A DNA stretch of 64,000 nt from Otis tarda (GCA_026413225.1 CM048557.1:41161371-41225370); one strand, 5' to 3'; counted from the first letter of the stretch, positions 50,870 to 63,009 are shown. Program-made: numbers and translations. Notes: generated by a model not told the origin, from the sequence alone.

Positions 50870-52850
50870 AGTGTTTTTCACTGAAACTTACCAAAAAAGC
50901 CGTCTTTTGGAGCGACCAGTGCAGAAGAGTCCTGCTACATAATTATGTGGATGCCATTTTTTAGAAGTTCACTTACCAGAAGTTGAATTATGATTGTGTT
51001 ATTTACTGTTTTTCAGTCATTTTTTGGCCATGTCCAAATTAATCAAAGTGTGCAAAAGATGATAGACAATATGTAACTGCTGGATTTTACCATCATCAAG
51101 CAAGAAGGGTTGAATTATATTTTTTACATGTGTCCTGTTTTAAGGTCAAGAATGAAAAAAAGCCACTCCAGACAAGCAGAATGATGAGAAGGATGCCAAG
51201 GCATACATTCTCCTTAAAAAAAGACACTTGCCATCCTTTAATTTCTGTAAATTTTGGTTCAGATTTTACTTGGTTAACTACCAAGCTTAAATTCTGCAAA
51301 ATTTTAAGAGGCAAATTGAGTTATGTAACTGCAATACTTTTGTGTGTTCATCTTAAAAGAAAATTGTAAAAAAATTCTACGTTATACTCAGTTCCTGTGA
51401 TGGATCATGAGCAAACTCATTCATTGTTGGATATTGTTCGAGCATGAGGCAATTCACAGTTCAGTGGAGAATGGATTATGAGACCCTGAGGTTTATTTCT
51501 TGCCTGCTTTGCATTGTAATGGACCCGGATAGAAGACCAGGTAACCAGGATCTACACTGAAAACCAGATGTTGTGCCTGAGCTCAGTTTGCCAGGGGATG
51601 CAAGTGATCAAGATAAATTAAATTTATGATTGCATATTCCTGTTACAATGCAGCAACTTGGAATTTAAATATAAAAATATATTTTTGAAGTAAAGAAAAT
51701 GTGCTCTTCAAACTGCGTGGCCTTCTGGTTTGTTTTTTCATTGCCTTGTATTTCTGCGATCTTTATTTTTGTGTTTGTGTGTGAAAGTGGAAGAATATGC
51801 CTTCATGGAATGAGTTTCCATTTACAATTAGATGTTTGAGTTGATATTTAGGCTTTTTCACTTACACAATCAAATATGGATATCTTAAAAATACATCTTA
51901 ACCATAGCGTACTAGGGAGTTCTGCTGTTGACCTCTATGGGACCAAGATTTTCCCTTAGTCCACATAATTATCCATAATTTTGTATGTAGTTGTTTTTTC
52001 TTATTGAAGTGATACAATATAAAAAGTTGGTATACATTTACAGTAAGAATATTTAAGTAATATGTACACAGAATTTACATGTGAAAGCTAGAAACAAGTT
52101 ATGGGTTGAATTCAAGCTTGGGTGATTTTGTAAACATGTAAATTATGTAGTCCCAAACTGTTGATTTTTTGCTTCAAGTCAATCTCTGAACCTCCTCGCA
52201 CACAACCTCCCCCATGAGATCTCATAGCAGTGTTCAGCTTTTTCAGTAGCATATTATCCCAGGCCCATAGAATTTACACAAATAATCACTTCCTTTCAGT
52301 TGTGATATATTTTACAAAAATTAAAGCTGGCTTAGTGTTCTGCCCTTTCATATTTTATTGAGAACTTACTGGGTTTTGTAATTGAGTTTTATTTCTACAC
52401 ATAGGAGTTACTCACTTCTGCTTTTCGTGTTGTAATCATTGATAAGTATGTGTATAAGTAATCTTGTGGTTGTTTTGGCATCATAAATTTCAGAGGAAAA
52501 CTAGGATTTCTGTCTGTTTTTTAGCAAAAGACTGTGATACTTTCTGAACTTTGGTATTTATTATTTTCATTCTGTTAAAAAGAATGTGTCTGACACCAAG
52601 TTCATGTTGAGACTGGGTGGACAGTCAGTATACAGATAGAAAGTTGTTTGTTTTCCATTTCTTTTCTTTCTCATTATTTCTTGTGTTAGGTGAGGGAAGA
52701 AACTTGCTTTCAAATGTCCTTTTATTTTTACCCCTTTTAACATTTTTTCCTTTTAATTAAGTACTGTGGTTTTGCTCTGTTGAATTTTTCACGTGCAGAA
52801 CTATTTTGAATGCCTTTATCAATAAACTGGTTATAATGATTAAGCCAATC
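50870..52850 (+). other. NUBPL: NUBPL 3' untranslated region (end uncertain)
   Basis: AT-rich sequence after the stop codon with several candidate poly(A) signals: ATTAAA at 51617-51622, an AATATAAAA cluster near 51666 followed by a T/GT-rich tract (51727-51782), ATTAAA at 52320-52325, and the only canonical AATAAA at 52821-52826. I set the end just beyond the canonical signal. Without transcripts the real end cannot be chosen, and a shorter UTR ending near 51.7-51.8 kb is equally possible. Confidence 0.5.
52821..52826 (+). terminator. NUBPL: Candidate distal poly(A) signal of NUBPL
   Basis: AATAAA in tatcaataaactgg, about 1.95 kb after the stop codon. The downstream T/GT-rich element is weak. 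Confidence 0.4.
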
Positions 52851-52943
52851 CGAAAACTCATATTTAATGAAAATTTTTTTGAAGAATCACACAATGTGAA
52901 ACCTGATTTCTTGATTTAGAATTGTCAGTCGTTTAAACATGTG

Positions 52944-53024
52944 TATATGTATTTGTACAGAGCAGGTATGTCATTGTGTGTACGTTATGTATGTATGTAT
53001 ATATGTAATTGTACAGAGCAGGTA
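52944..53024 (+). repeat. Tandem duplication with 56-bp spacing
   Basis: The 25-nt string at 52944-52968 (tatatgtatttgtacagagc then aggta) recurs at 53000-53024 with one mismatch, separated by a (TATG)-rich spacer. It looks like replication slippage at a TATG microsatellite. Confidence 0.85.
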
Positions 53025-56000
53025 GGACATTTCTGCATTTAAGGATAGCAATGGCCGAACCAAATTTAAAATGAGAATGTATTTGCTTTACTTTCCTCAT
53101 TCTCATGAGTGGAAAAGTATCTGTTTCCCAGCCCTTCTCCTGCAAAGGAAATGAAGGGCATTGACAGTGTTATTGCTACTTAATGTTACAGAAATACATA
53201 TTCTTTTTTTTTAATATTATTATACAGTACATTGTTAAATACAGTGAATTAATGAATTCTAGTAAATTCTAGAATTCTAATAAAATCACTATTATAAGTT
53301 ACTGGATTGGAGGTGGTGGCGGTTGGATCAGTTGGAGGTTGACCAGGAGACAGCGGCATTTAACCATAGTTTATAAATATAGATTATGGACTTGATACAC
53401 AGTGTGTTGATTGCTCTTTTCAACTCCACTATTTTACTTCCATCTCTGCGATATTACCTAGCGTGCTAGTACGTTTTTTCTAAAGATGCTAATCCTGACA
53501 ATAGGACCTGGCTTTTCTGAGCTGTATGGGTAGACGCTCTTTGCTCAGGAGCAGTGGAGACTTACTGCAAAATTACTGCGATCGTGGCTTACCAGCACGG
53601 AATTATTGAAGTCTGTAGCACTGTAAGCTGTGCTTACATGCTGCAAAACCCCACAGAAGAAGAGAAAGAAAGAGAAAGGCTGGTGAGGTGCCGGGCCAGA
53701 CAGGCAGGAGTGAGGACAGAGGCGAATGTCAGTCCCAGGTTACCTCCTGCGTTGGTTAAGAGCAAGATGCCTAAGATTGCCTTGCATCACTGTCAGAGTT
53801 ATTTTCACTTTCATGACATGGCCCTTTCTATAGTGACCCCAGTTCTTGTGTTTGCAAGTAATTCCTTTTGTTTCTTGGGTGAGGACCATATGGGCTGTGT
53901 CTTAACACCGCACATTTCCAGGCTTTCAGAATTTTTCTATATAGAAATACATAATTGTTTATGTCAGTGAAGTATTTTACTATAAAACTTTTACTGCTGC
54001 GTTCAGGTCATTGTGAACTGTTTAGCCTTCGAGACTGGTTTGGGCAATCCTTCAGATGTTAAATTTCTCACAACAACAAAATTTTTAATTGTTATTTGAA
54101 GTTACGAGAGGAAAGTAGTTTGCAAATCAGTTTTTCTTTACTAATTCAATTTGAGTGCAGGTGACAACCCATTTTAGTTGCTCTGATCAGTGATCATGGT
54201 GATGAAATAACATTAGTGCAGAGAAAAAATGGCAGAAGCAGGTGATCTTCAGTATATTAACAAAAAACCCCTGTACTTCTGAACTTGCTTCAAATTAGTT
54301 AGACTCACTTGGATCCAAAGCAGCAGGTGAATCTGCCCACAGTATCTTTCCTCCAGTAAGAAGATGGTTTTCACCATCTTTTTCGAACTCCCTCTTGGAT
54401 TTTTCGGCTTGTGATGCTGTTAGTGCCAGTCACAGCAGGCTTTGATCCGAGGCAGGTGCTGCATACTGGTTTGTTGGTGAACTTTGTTCAGATTATTATT
54501 GGGCCCTGTAACGTAAACCAAAGGCTGAAATCAAGGGGGGGGAAAGGGAGTAGAGAAGGTGTAAATCTCGTGCCGGTAGAAGTATCTCCAGGTTCCCAGA
54601 GACCCTGCTGTAATAACACTGGGTTTGCAGGTGCAAGAATGTATGTGGGAGAATAACAGCAGGAGAGCAACAAGAAAGGAAAATGCTTCTGTTGTTTAGG
54701 TGAAAGATTAAAGAGCTGTGAGAGGCTCTGCAGGCTACAGAGCTGATTTGCAAATGCTAAGGCACTGAAGATGCTGTGCAGCAATATAAAGGGGATTTCG
54801 GTACTTACTCCAGCTGTGCACAGCTTCTGTCAGAGCATCTCTGACCCTGAGACTGGCACGTGAGCTCCACACCTGAGTACCCAAGTCACGGGCGCTGCTT
54901 CTGTCCTTCCAGGTAGCATTGCTGGGGGTAGGATCTCCATGCTTACTTTTCCACGAGGTTTGCAGTGTTTGCCCAAAGTGGAAGAAACTTGTTTACACCT
55001 GACTTTGGCTGACAAGATTCAAACCCATAGCTCCTAAACTTAGGAGATGTCCTCAGCCACCTGCCTTAGTCTTTGCTAAGGACCATCAAGGAGCATTCAT
55101 CACTTCTGATAAAGCTGTGTCGCTTGTGGAAGAAATAAGGAACATCATCCTAATAAAGCTAATTATTTTTTAGCCTAATGACTTGGGTTGGACTTTGATC
55201 CTTGCTCCCAGCTTTATTGATCATTTTTACCAAGCGAGTCTGTGAATAAAATGATCAGTTCTTAGGGCAATGTCTGGCACCATAGCTGCTTACATACTTG
55301 AGAAAAGGCTGGGAGGTTCTGCTTTTGGATTTTGATACCCGCGTGTCATTTTAGTTTCTCGTGGCCACATCTGGATGTATATTGCTGTCATAATTCTTAT
55401 TTAGCAGGAGTGCTTCTGAGCGGAGATGGGTAGGTGGAAAGGCTCCTGCTTAAGGACGCTTGACAATAAGATGAATCTAAACTGCTGATTTAATTTCAGA
55501 ATTGACTTAAAATGGCAGGAGTTATAATGATGATTATATTTTATTTTGGCAGTGTATCAGCCAAGGCACCAGGATGTCAGCCACATATCACAAAAACACA
55601 GCAAAAGGAAAAAATCATTCTGAAAGTAGCTTTCAGCATAAATGTAAGACTTATCTTTTTTTGTGGGTTCTGTTTTACATTATAAAGATATTAAGTCTGA
55701 AGAAAAGGTATATTCAGAGGTCTGTGTTTTTCCATTATCTTCACATATTCAGGGAGGCTTTTTTTTCAGCAAGAAGAGGACAGGCGTAGCTTGTCACTCC
55801 TTGTGCACCTATTGCTCTCAGTCTCTCCGTTTGTATGCGTCTGGATTTGAATACCCGCTTTAATCAATGCAAGTAAATGACTTCTCCTAGGGAGTACGTG
55901 AGTGAGTGAATGAACTAGTGGGGGGAAGAACATCTGTTGTCCTTTAACATCGTTTTGAGGGCTTACAGATTTATTTGAAGCATTTTCACTTACACCACTG

Positions 56001-56185
56001 GGATTTTGTAAAACTTGTGTTATTTCCTGTGGTCCAGAGGTTCTGTCTTTTCTATGAGAGAAAGGCAAGAGACTCCCCGCACTTGCCTCCCCCGTGTCTG
56101 CTTCCTGTTACTAAATAAGGTCTATTCCAAGAATACCAACTTCTGGTTACTTTTCCTGAAAAGTGTTAGGTTATTGTAAGGAAAA

Positions 56186-56395
56186 AAAATTTACAATGAG
56201 GGTGATGGAACACGGGAACAGGTTGCCCAGAGAAGTGGTGGATGCCCCATCCCTGGAAATGTTTAAGGCCAGGTTGCACGGGGCTCTGAGCAACCTGATC
56301 TGGTTGGAGATGTCCCTGCTCCTTGCAGGGAGGTTGGAGTAGATGGCCTTTGAAGGTCCCTTCCAACTCAAACTATTCCATGATTGTAGGATTCT
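56186..56395 (+). mobile_element. CR1 LINE 3' tail
   Basis: About 210 nt of CR1 3' end: gatggaacacgggaacaggttgcccagagaagtggtggatgcccca, then gggctctgagcaacctgat, then gatgtccctgctccttgcagg, then gaaggtcccttccaactcaaactattccatgattgtaggattct. The end shows the ATTCYATGATTNTAGGATTCT form of the CR1 tail repeat. It is heavily 5'-truncated and non-coding. Confidence 0.93.
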
Positions 56396-59300
56396 ATTTA
56401 TAATGACTTTATAATGGTACTTATGAGTACTTTTTTACTTTCAGGGATTTTTTTTTTTTCCAATTAATCTTGAAGAAGTACTGCAATGTATTTTTAAAGC
56501 CCAGTTTGGGTGCATATTTGGGAGAAAGGAACAGGGTGAGAAACTATCTTATTAAGCCAAGCCCATATTCTGTGGATTTAATTTTGGAGTGTTCCTCCAG
56601 TGTGTAAATGTTGCAAATATTTTTACATCTCATTAAGGGAAACTGTTAAAATGAGCAGAAGCTCACGAGCCTGAACACTTTCCTGCTCTGCAGTAAGCAC
56701 TTTGAGGTGGCGTGAGATCTGGCTGTAGGCTGGTCGGACAGGCCAGGATGAGTTTATGTGTTGTTTTATCTGCTGAATCAGGAAATTTCTACATGGCTCT
56801 TTTTAGAGGAGGCGTTTCCATATAAACAGGCTTTTGTGTGTGATACCTTGAGGCCTCTAATTAATGACATTTCAGACGGAGTCGGGAGGGTTTGGGTTCA
56901 CACTCCCCACTTCCTCCTGCAGGGTAATGGGACCCAGTGGCTATTTTGGAGTTATTTTTTAAAACAAGTGTTAAAAGGCTGGGAAAATGTGCCTGGTAAG
57001 CACCTAGGCTTTGAAAACTTAGTCTAATAAACCCACATTTATTTGTGAGTGCCAGCACTACCAGCATCTCTTTTGTAATGCCTCAGCTTTTAGAAAGCCT
57101 GTGAATTTGTGGCGTGTTCGCACATTTTTATAAATGCATGTTTTACAGATGCATTTCTTATTAACACAGACACTGCTACTTCACTTTCAGCTTAATTTCT
57201 CTACAGTGTAAATAAAACTCTTCTTCTAAAGCAGTTTTCCTTGACTATTGATAACGCATCTAGAAAGTTATTCCTCTAGAGAAAGAGATGATGGGGCTGT
57301 TTGATGCCTTCCTCCCTGTTGGGTTAATATAGGAAATTGTAATCGCTGTCTTGATAAATGTTGTTGGTTTTGCTACCCTGGTGGGAAATGTATCTTCACT
57401 AATACACAATGAAACTGCTGATAAAATGCCTTCTAATTATTAAGAGCTTGCAGCTCGTGAACATTGAAAACAGTATACACTAGAGTGATTTATTTAAAAT
57501 ACTCCTATTTTTACACTTTTAAAGAATGGTTTTTAAGAAAGCAGTAGTAATAAAGACACTTGGACAAAACTCTGCTGTTGAAGTGGGTTGCTTTCCCTTG
57601 GCTGGAAAGGTTTGCCATTTTCACAAAGAATATGACTCAGACATGTTAAGTGTTATTCACCATCCGTGCCTGTGTGCAGAATTCTACATATGACTCTGCA
57701 GTAGCAGGTGACAGGAGGGAAGAGGGATGACGTACCAGTATTTGCCCGGAATGACCTGATGGCAGGAAGCAGTAGGAATTTGATTGGCGCAGCAAAATTA
57801 CAAGCAGAATTCCATTTTTAGCGAAGGCAGACGGGTGAGAGCAAAGCAGGGGGTGTCCTATTAGTTTGTAAATGTGACTGCCATATGAAAGGAAATAAAA
57901 CACACTGTCAGAAATAAAATTGGGAATGTATCTGTCCTCTTCTACCAGGGAATATGTGAGCTGGGGTGCCTGGCACTCTGGGGATGTGTTGATCCTGGTG
58001 CTTCAGAAAGGTGGCAGGACAGAATCATCGGATCTTGGCAGATCATCAGGAGTCCTCATTTATGTTACAGTTTCCGCGTGTTAGGGAAGCTATTGAAAAA
58101 TATATTTACAAATGAATAGTTGAGAACAGTTGCCACAGAACGTTACTTGACAAAGAGGATGTCTCAGTTCTTGGTCAGCCTCTTTTACATCAGATAACGT
58201 GCCATCCCAGGGTTGCTGTTTATTAAAGTAGGCATTTTAACTGTCTGCACCCCAGGAGCTGAAGTTGGATACAATAGCAAAGTGTTTTTCCTGACACTTA
58301 GGTGATACCAGCAAGAAGAATAATTTTGAATACCTTACTGAATAACTGTACCAGAGCTTAACATACATTAACCTGGAGTTTCATTCCTATTCCAGTAATT
58401 TTTTTCAATACAAAGTGTTTCACGTTTCCTTTTCCAGCACTTTACTACTGTTGGTTGGTCAGATGAAGATAAAAAGATTTATGTGCGGGGGATCCTAGAG
58501 GGAATTTCATGTTTTGAAATGAGATTATATAATTTTATTCAAAACAAAGTAGTGAATGATAGGTTCTTTATTTTCTGTTTAGTTTTCAGGAACTGCAGTT
58601 GTCATAAGATGAGATACCAACTGAACATAATTTTGGATAGTCAGGCTGGAACACTTTTAACCAGGCACTCATCATATCTTGAGAATGCAAACACACAAGC
58701 AATGTGAAGCTCTGGGGTTTTTTGTATATGTATATCTTTATTTCACCTTATCTTCACTAGTATAGGAGCAATAACAAACTGGCAGGTAAAATGCAAAGGA
58801 CATTTGGGAAGCACATGAGTTAATTGTCACAGTTAAGGATCATGAAAACGCACATGTGAACCCAGATTTCTGCTGCAGCACGTGCGTCACGGACACAGGA
58901 GGAGCCAGCAGCATTCAAACAGCACCGCAGAAGTTTTCACCTCTTCAGTGAACTCCAAACTCATTCTGTGATTTGCTATTGAGAAAAGTCACACCCTAAA
59001 CCGTGCCAGGGTTGAACCTTTAGACTGTGCATCTGCTCACCCCTAACACGGGAAGTGACTCACCAAAATGTTTATTCTTCACATTGCAACCTGCTCTCCT
59101 CAGGAAAACAGGGATCTGTTTACTCTGTAATGTATCAGTGCTTCTTATCGGGCTGTGCGATATCCCTCCTGGGGCTGGCGCTGCTCAGTGTTTGTTAGTA
59201 GCTGGTATTTGTTGCTGTGTATAATACTTGGGAGCTGTGTTCTTAAATTGCACCGGGCAGTTGTTTTGGGCTATGATCGTTGCTTTGATTTACTTCCCAT

Positions 59301-59908
59301 TTGAGTAATGTTGCTTGATTTGTAGGCAATGTGTGGCCCTGTAATTCTAAAGCATTAGCGTTCACAAGATAAAATCCTGCACCCAGAATGACCCTCCAGC
59401 CGTGACACCTTGCTCTTGGAATGGCATCACGTTGGGAAGAGCTCTGTGTGGGCACTGGGAGAGTGCGGCAGAGCCGCCCACTCCCCTCCGTGCCATGAAG
59501 GGCGTCTTTGGGCCTGTTGGGACACAGAGATAATTGAGGGTCAATAAAGTGGTGTGAGGAAATAGCCTTCCATGTTGTGTTTGAACGTGCAACTACTAAG
59601 GAAGGAAACTTGGAGGAAAGCTGGAACCTCTCTGCTGTTTTTCTGACCTTTCCACAAGGAAGGCCGCTCCTTTGCAGCGTTGTAAATCAGCTGGTTTAGG
59701 TCACATGTCTTTGAAAAGCTGTATTTGTGTTATTGTAATCTTCAAAGGTAAGTGGGCTTTCTGTGCACATTTCATCAGTGCCCATGTTGCACATTATTCT
59801 TCAGTCCTGATATTTTTTGTGTCATCATACTCTTGTTGCCTGTTAACACACTGAGCACTGATGATATCATTAATATAACTTACTGCATCACTTTGACAAT
59901 AGGTAATT

Positions 59909-59928
59909 CCCCCCCCCCCCATATATAT
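59909..59928 (+). repeat. C homopolymer followed by (AT)n
   Basis: About 12 C residues followed by four AT units, a length-variable simple repeat. Confidence 0.85.
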
Positions 59929-61859
59929 GTTATGAAAATGCCCAATTGTGCTTTCATGCATTGCATGCAGTACCTTTCCTGATTTCCACTGGGGCTCAAC
60001 TGCAAAAATGGGAGAAGGAATACAGAGGTGGTATTGGTTTCTGTTTAAGTAATTGTATGTTTTGAAAAAACATTTACTATTCTAATGTGTATTTGTCAAG
60101 CAATACTTAGAGCAAAATGTGAAGTCATTTTTAACTAATGACTCTATTGTTCTCTGAGTTCTTTTGAAAGTGTGTTTTTCATAATCTTTAAAAAGAACTG
60201 TTTTCTTTTAAAAAGTGGTAGTGTTTGCTATGTTCAACTAAGAAACAAAACTCAGAAAATGGTTTATGATACAGTTTTATAGTTTCTGATGGGGCATATG
60301 AAATACATATTTTCTATAACCTCTGCTCTCTAGCTTGGTGCCACTAAGATGTGAAATAATAGAGCCTGGCATCCCTGGAGAAGAAGTGGTCAACATAAAA
60401 TGCAAAGAGGATGATTCAGTGTTTGCTTTATAGCATAGAGAAGGTAAGAAGTTGCCTGCATCTCAAAGCCAAGCTCTAAGAGTAGTGATCTCTCTGCAAA
60501 TTAGAAATATTATGACTTCTTATCTCTAGCTGTAAAAAAGAGCTCATTTCACTCCTGTGATGTGTTGTGGAGAACCGGATCACTGTGTCTCTGTAGGAAG
60601 CCAGCTAACAGCTTGACAAGACTGGCAGAAGTGAAGTTTCCCAGCAATGAATGCCTTACTTTTCAGGAGGATTATAGCATTTTGATTAAGTTCAATTTAT
60701 TGACATTACTGTACACGAACAATTTGATTCAGCCCTTGAAATTGCTGAATATTGGCCTGCAGGGATTTTGTCCCACAAGACATCTGAGACTGTAATTTGG
60801 CAGGTGGTCCAAAATCATTGACTGATCTCCAGTCTGAGGCACAGAGCTTTGCTTATGCATGGGGGAGGCATGCATTGCAGAAGTTGCACTGATTCATCGT
60901 CTCTCTCGGGAAACCTCTGCTGGGCTCACTTCAAGCCTTGCTTCTCCTAAGGGAGATTTGAGCATTCGTGCTCTTTTAATGAGCTACACTGGAAGATACT
61001 CTTGTGAAGCAGTGATTCCACAAGAGCAGAAGTACTGTGAGAGCTAATTCATCCTGGAGCTTGTATTAACTGCTCATTAGCAGTGTTTGTCATTAGGTTT
61101 TCTTCAGCTGTTGTTTTGGTGTAAGCAATGTCAAGTGATCTGACAACAGCAGAAAATCACACTGCTTTCAGAGGGTTAGATGCAGTTTAAGTTTAAGTGT
61201 GTTTCTAGCAGTTAGCAGTCATCTGCAGACTCACATCTCTTTGTGGATGACACCCGTTCTGCGAACCGATCCAGATTTCAGCCTAATGGTGCTTTTTGCT
61301 GTGGTACCAACACTGCTGTTTCGGTTGTGCCATGCTGTTGGCTTGCCCAGATACATGCAGAGCAAGTCTGGTGGAGTGCACTCTGCTTCGGGTCCCCAGC
61401 AGCACGCTGGCTCGTCACTGTCTGGTGCAGTGATGCAGATAGTCCAGCGAAATGGATGCTCATGTGGACTGCAGAACATGTTGTAAATGTCAGTGTTTGT
61501 AATATACAGCCTGGACCAACCCCCTTCCTTGCGTTACAGAGGCTCAAAACCCTAGCTCCCTCTGGAAGGAGGCAAATTGGTACCCTTAATTCACTGTGAG
61601 GGCTGTGAAATGGAGGTTCTTTTCCTAACGTTTCTTTGGACGGGATATTTTCCCAACCAAGTGACCCCTTGGGAGACAAGAGTAGGCTGTGGGAACAGGC
61701 TACCAGCCCTGGGGCTCGGTGACAGGCTGAGCAAGGCTTATCTTGCAAAGCCCAGGATGAGGCATGCCCATCCCTGCTGCTTCCTAGTGGATTTCACTCT
61801 TTAATTCCCTGGATGCTGTAAATCAAATCCAGGCATTGCAGATCCCTTTTACACCCTGT

Positions 61860-61864
61860 ATAGC
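61860..61864. repeat. Target-site duplication ATAGC (left of LTR B)
   Basis: The five bases before TGTCGT match those directly after the right LTR end (63010-63014). Confidence 0.9.
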
Positions 61865-61992
61865 TGTCGTGGTTTTGTTAGTGAGGGGGGGCCTAAGGTG
61901 GTAGCTTCTGCAGGAAACTGCTAGAAGTCGCTCCCCTTTGTTCAGTGGACTTGGCCAGGCCTAGGGCGGACCTGCTGCTGGCCAAGGCCGAG

Positions 61993-62045
61993 CCAATTGG
62001 TAGCAGAATGTCCCGTGATAACGCCTCTGCGATAACGTATTTAAG
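61993..62045 (+). promoter_or_regulatory. Core promoter of LTR B: CCAAT and TATA-like boxes
   Basis: CCAAT at 61993-61997, within the palindrome CCAATTGG, lies about 40 nt before TATTTAAG (62038-62045). Transcription would be expected to begin about 25-30 nt after the TATA-like box, near 62070. The TATA-like box is identical in copy A and the ATTGG half of the palindrome is kept there. Activity cannot be judged from sequence. Confidence 0.6.
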
Positions 62046-62330
62046 AAGGGGAAAACAGAAAAAAAAGAGAGAAGAGAAGATGTGAAGAAGCTGAGCGGGG
62101 GCGGAGGCGCAGGGGGGAGGCGCAGGCCTCATGGGCCTTGCAGGCCTCACCCTCTGGCCTCTCGCCAGGCAGCCGACTGGGCCCGACTTGGTCCGGCCCG
62201 GCTGCAAGAAGTGGAAAGGAGATGAGAAGTGATTAAGATGTAAAAAGATCCTGAGAGACATCTACCACCCTGTTGTGAGTGAGGAACGGCTGCAGACGCC
62301 AAGGTCAGTTCAGAAAGGAGGGGAGGAGTA

Positions 62331-62480
62331 ATGCGGCTCCTGGCCAAGATTCCACTGCAGCCTGTGGTGACGACCATGGTGGAGCAGGTTGTCCCCCTGC
62401 AGCCCATGGAGGTCCACGGAGGAGCAGAGATCCACTTGGAGCCCGTGAAGGACCCCGTACCGGGGGAGGTGGATGCCTGA
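62331..62480 (+). other. 49-codon ATG reading frame in LTR B
   Basis: The frame begins MRLLAKIPLQP and ends GEVDA before TGA, and its counterpart in copy A is intact at 41218-41367. It lies about 260 nt after the predicted transcription start, so it would be in any LTR-driven RNA. Its sequence is written by the degenerate minisatellite (repeated PLQP and VEQ-like pieces). No known retroviral or host protein comes to mind, and the same interval is open in other frames on both strands. Confidence 0.3.
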
Positions 62481-62625
62481 AGGCGGCTGTGGCCTGTGGA
62501 GGGCCCGCTGGGACAGCTGTTCTGGAGAGACTGTACTCCGTGGAAGAGATGACCCATGCCGGAGCAGTTCCACGAAGGACTGTGGCCCGTGGGAGGGACC
62601 CCACGATGGAGCAGGGGAGGAATGT
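62360..62625 (+). repeat. Degenerate minisatellite inside LTR B
   Basis: GGAGCAG recurs at 62381, 62421, 62561 and 62608, with two more decayed units near 62463 and 62505. Each follows a CCNRTGGNNG-like segment, which gives a period of about 40-56 nt. The array is collinear with that in copy A, so it was present in the ancestral LTR. Confidence 0.65.
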
Positions 62626-62820
62626 GAGGAGTTCTTCCCCCGACCATGAAGCAGCGGCGTGAAACAACATATGATGAACTGACTGCAACCCCCATTCCCT
62701 CTTCCCCCCTGTGCCGCTCGGGGGGGGGGGAAGGTAGTAGAGATAAAGTTAAGCTTGGGAAGAGGGAGGGGTGGATGGAGGTTATCTTGTTCTCTGTCTC
62801 ATTATCCTGCTGTTTGTAGT

Positions 62821-62826
62821 AATAAA
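62821..62826 (+). terminator. Poly(A) signal of LTR B
   Basis: AATAAA followed by a T/G-rich gagtctgttttgccc. It marks the R/U5 transition and is conserved in copy A. Confidence 0.65.
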
Positions 62827-63009
62827 TGAATGGTTTTCCCCAAGTCGAGTCTGTTTTGCCCATGACGGTAACTTTAAGGATTTCTCCCTGTCCTTATCTC
62901 AAACCTCGAGCCGTTTTTCCTTATATTTTCTCTCCCTGTTCTTTTGGAGGGTGGGGGGAGTGAGAGAGAGACTGCGTAGTCTGGTCCTGATCAGGGCTGA
63001 ACTACGACA

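Larger units (their letters stand above)
52850..61859. other. Intergenic region downstream of NUBPL
   Basis: I find no convincing gene here. Contents are a short tandem duplication (52944-53024), a CR1 tail (56186-56395), a C run with (AT)n (59909-59928) and short T runs. A GC-richer patch near 53640-53760 and open frames up to about 150 codons (for example 53554-53970 +, 61278-61748 -) show no domain, no splice context and no resemblance I recognise. Confidence 0.7.
61865..63009 (+). mobile_element. Solo LTR of an endogenous retrovirus, copy B
   Basis: A complete 1,145-nt LTR, starting TGTCGTGG and ending CTACGACA with 6-bp inverted ends, flanked by a perfect 5-bp duplication ATAGC. No primer-binding site, gag, pol or polypurine tract adjoins it, so it is a solo LTR. 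In order it has a U3 with CCAATTGG (61993-62000) and TATTTAAG (62038-62045), a GC-rich repeat array (about 62360-62625), AATAAA (62821-62826) and a U5 of about 185 nt. It is collinear with copy A apart from substitutions and small indels, and it keeps more CpGs. The ERVL-like assignment rests on the 5-bp duplication and is tentative. Confidence 0.93.

Noticed and set aside
53554..53970. 138-codon open frame downstream of NUBPL
   Set aside because: A low-complexity Glu/Arg-rich patch followed by unrelated sequence; no homology recognised and no supporting signals.
61278..61748. 156-codon open frame on the minus strand near LTR B
   Set aside because: No family resemblance; three other frames over the same interval are also open, which points to local GC content.
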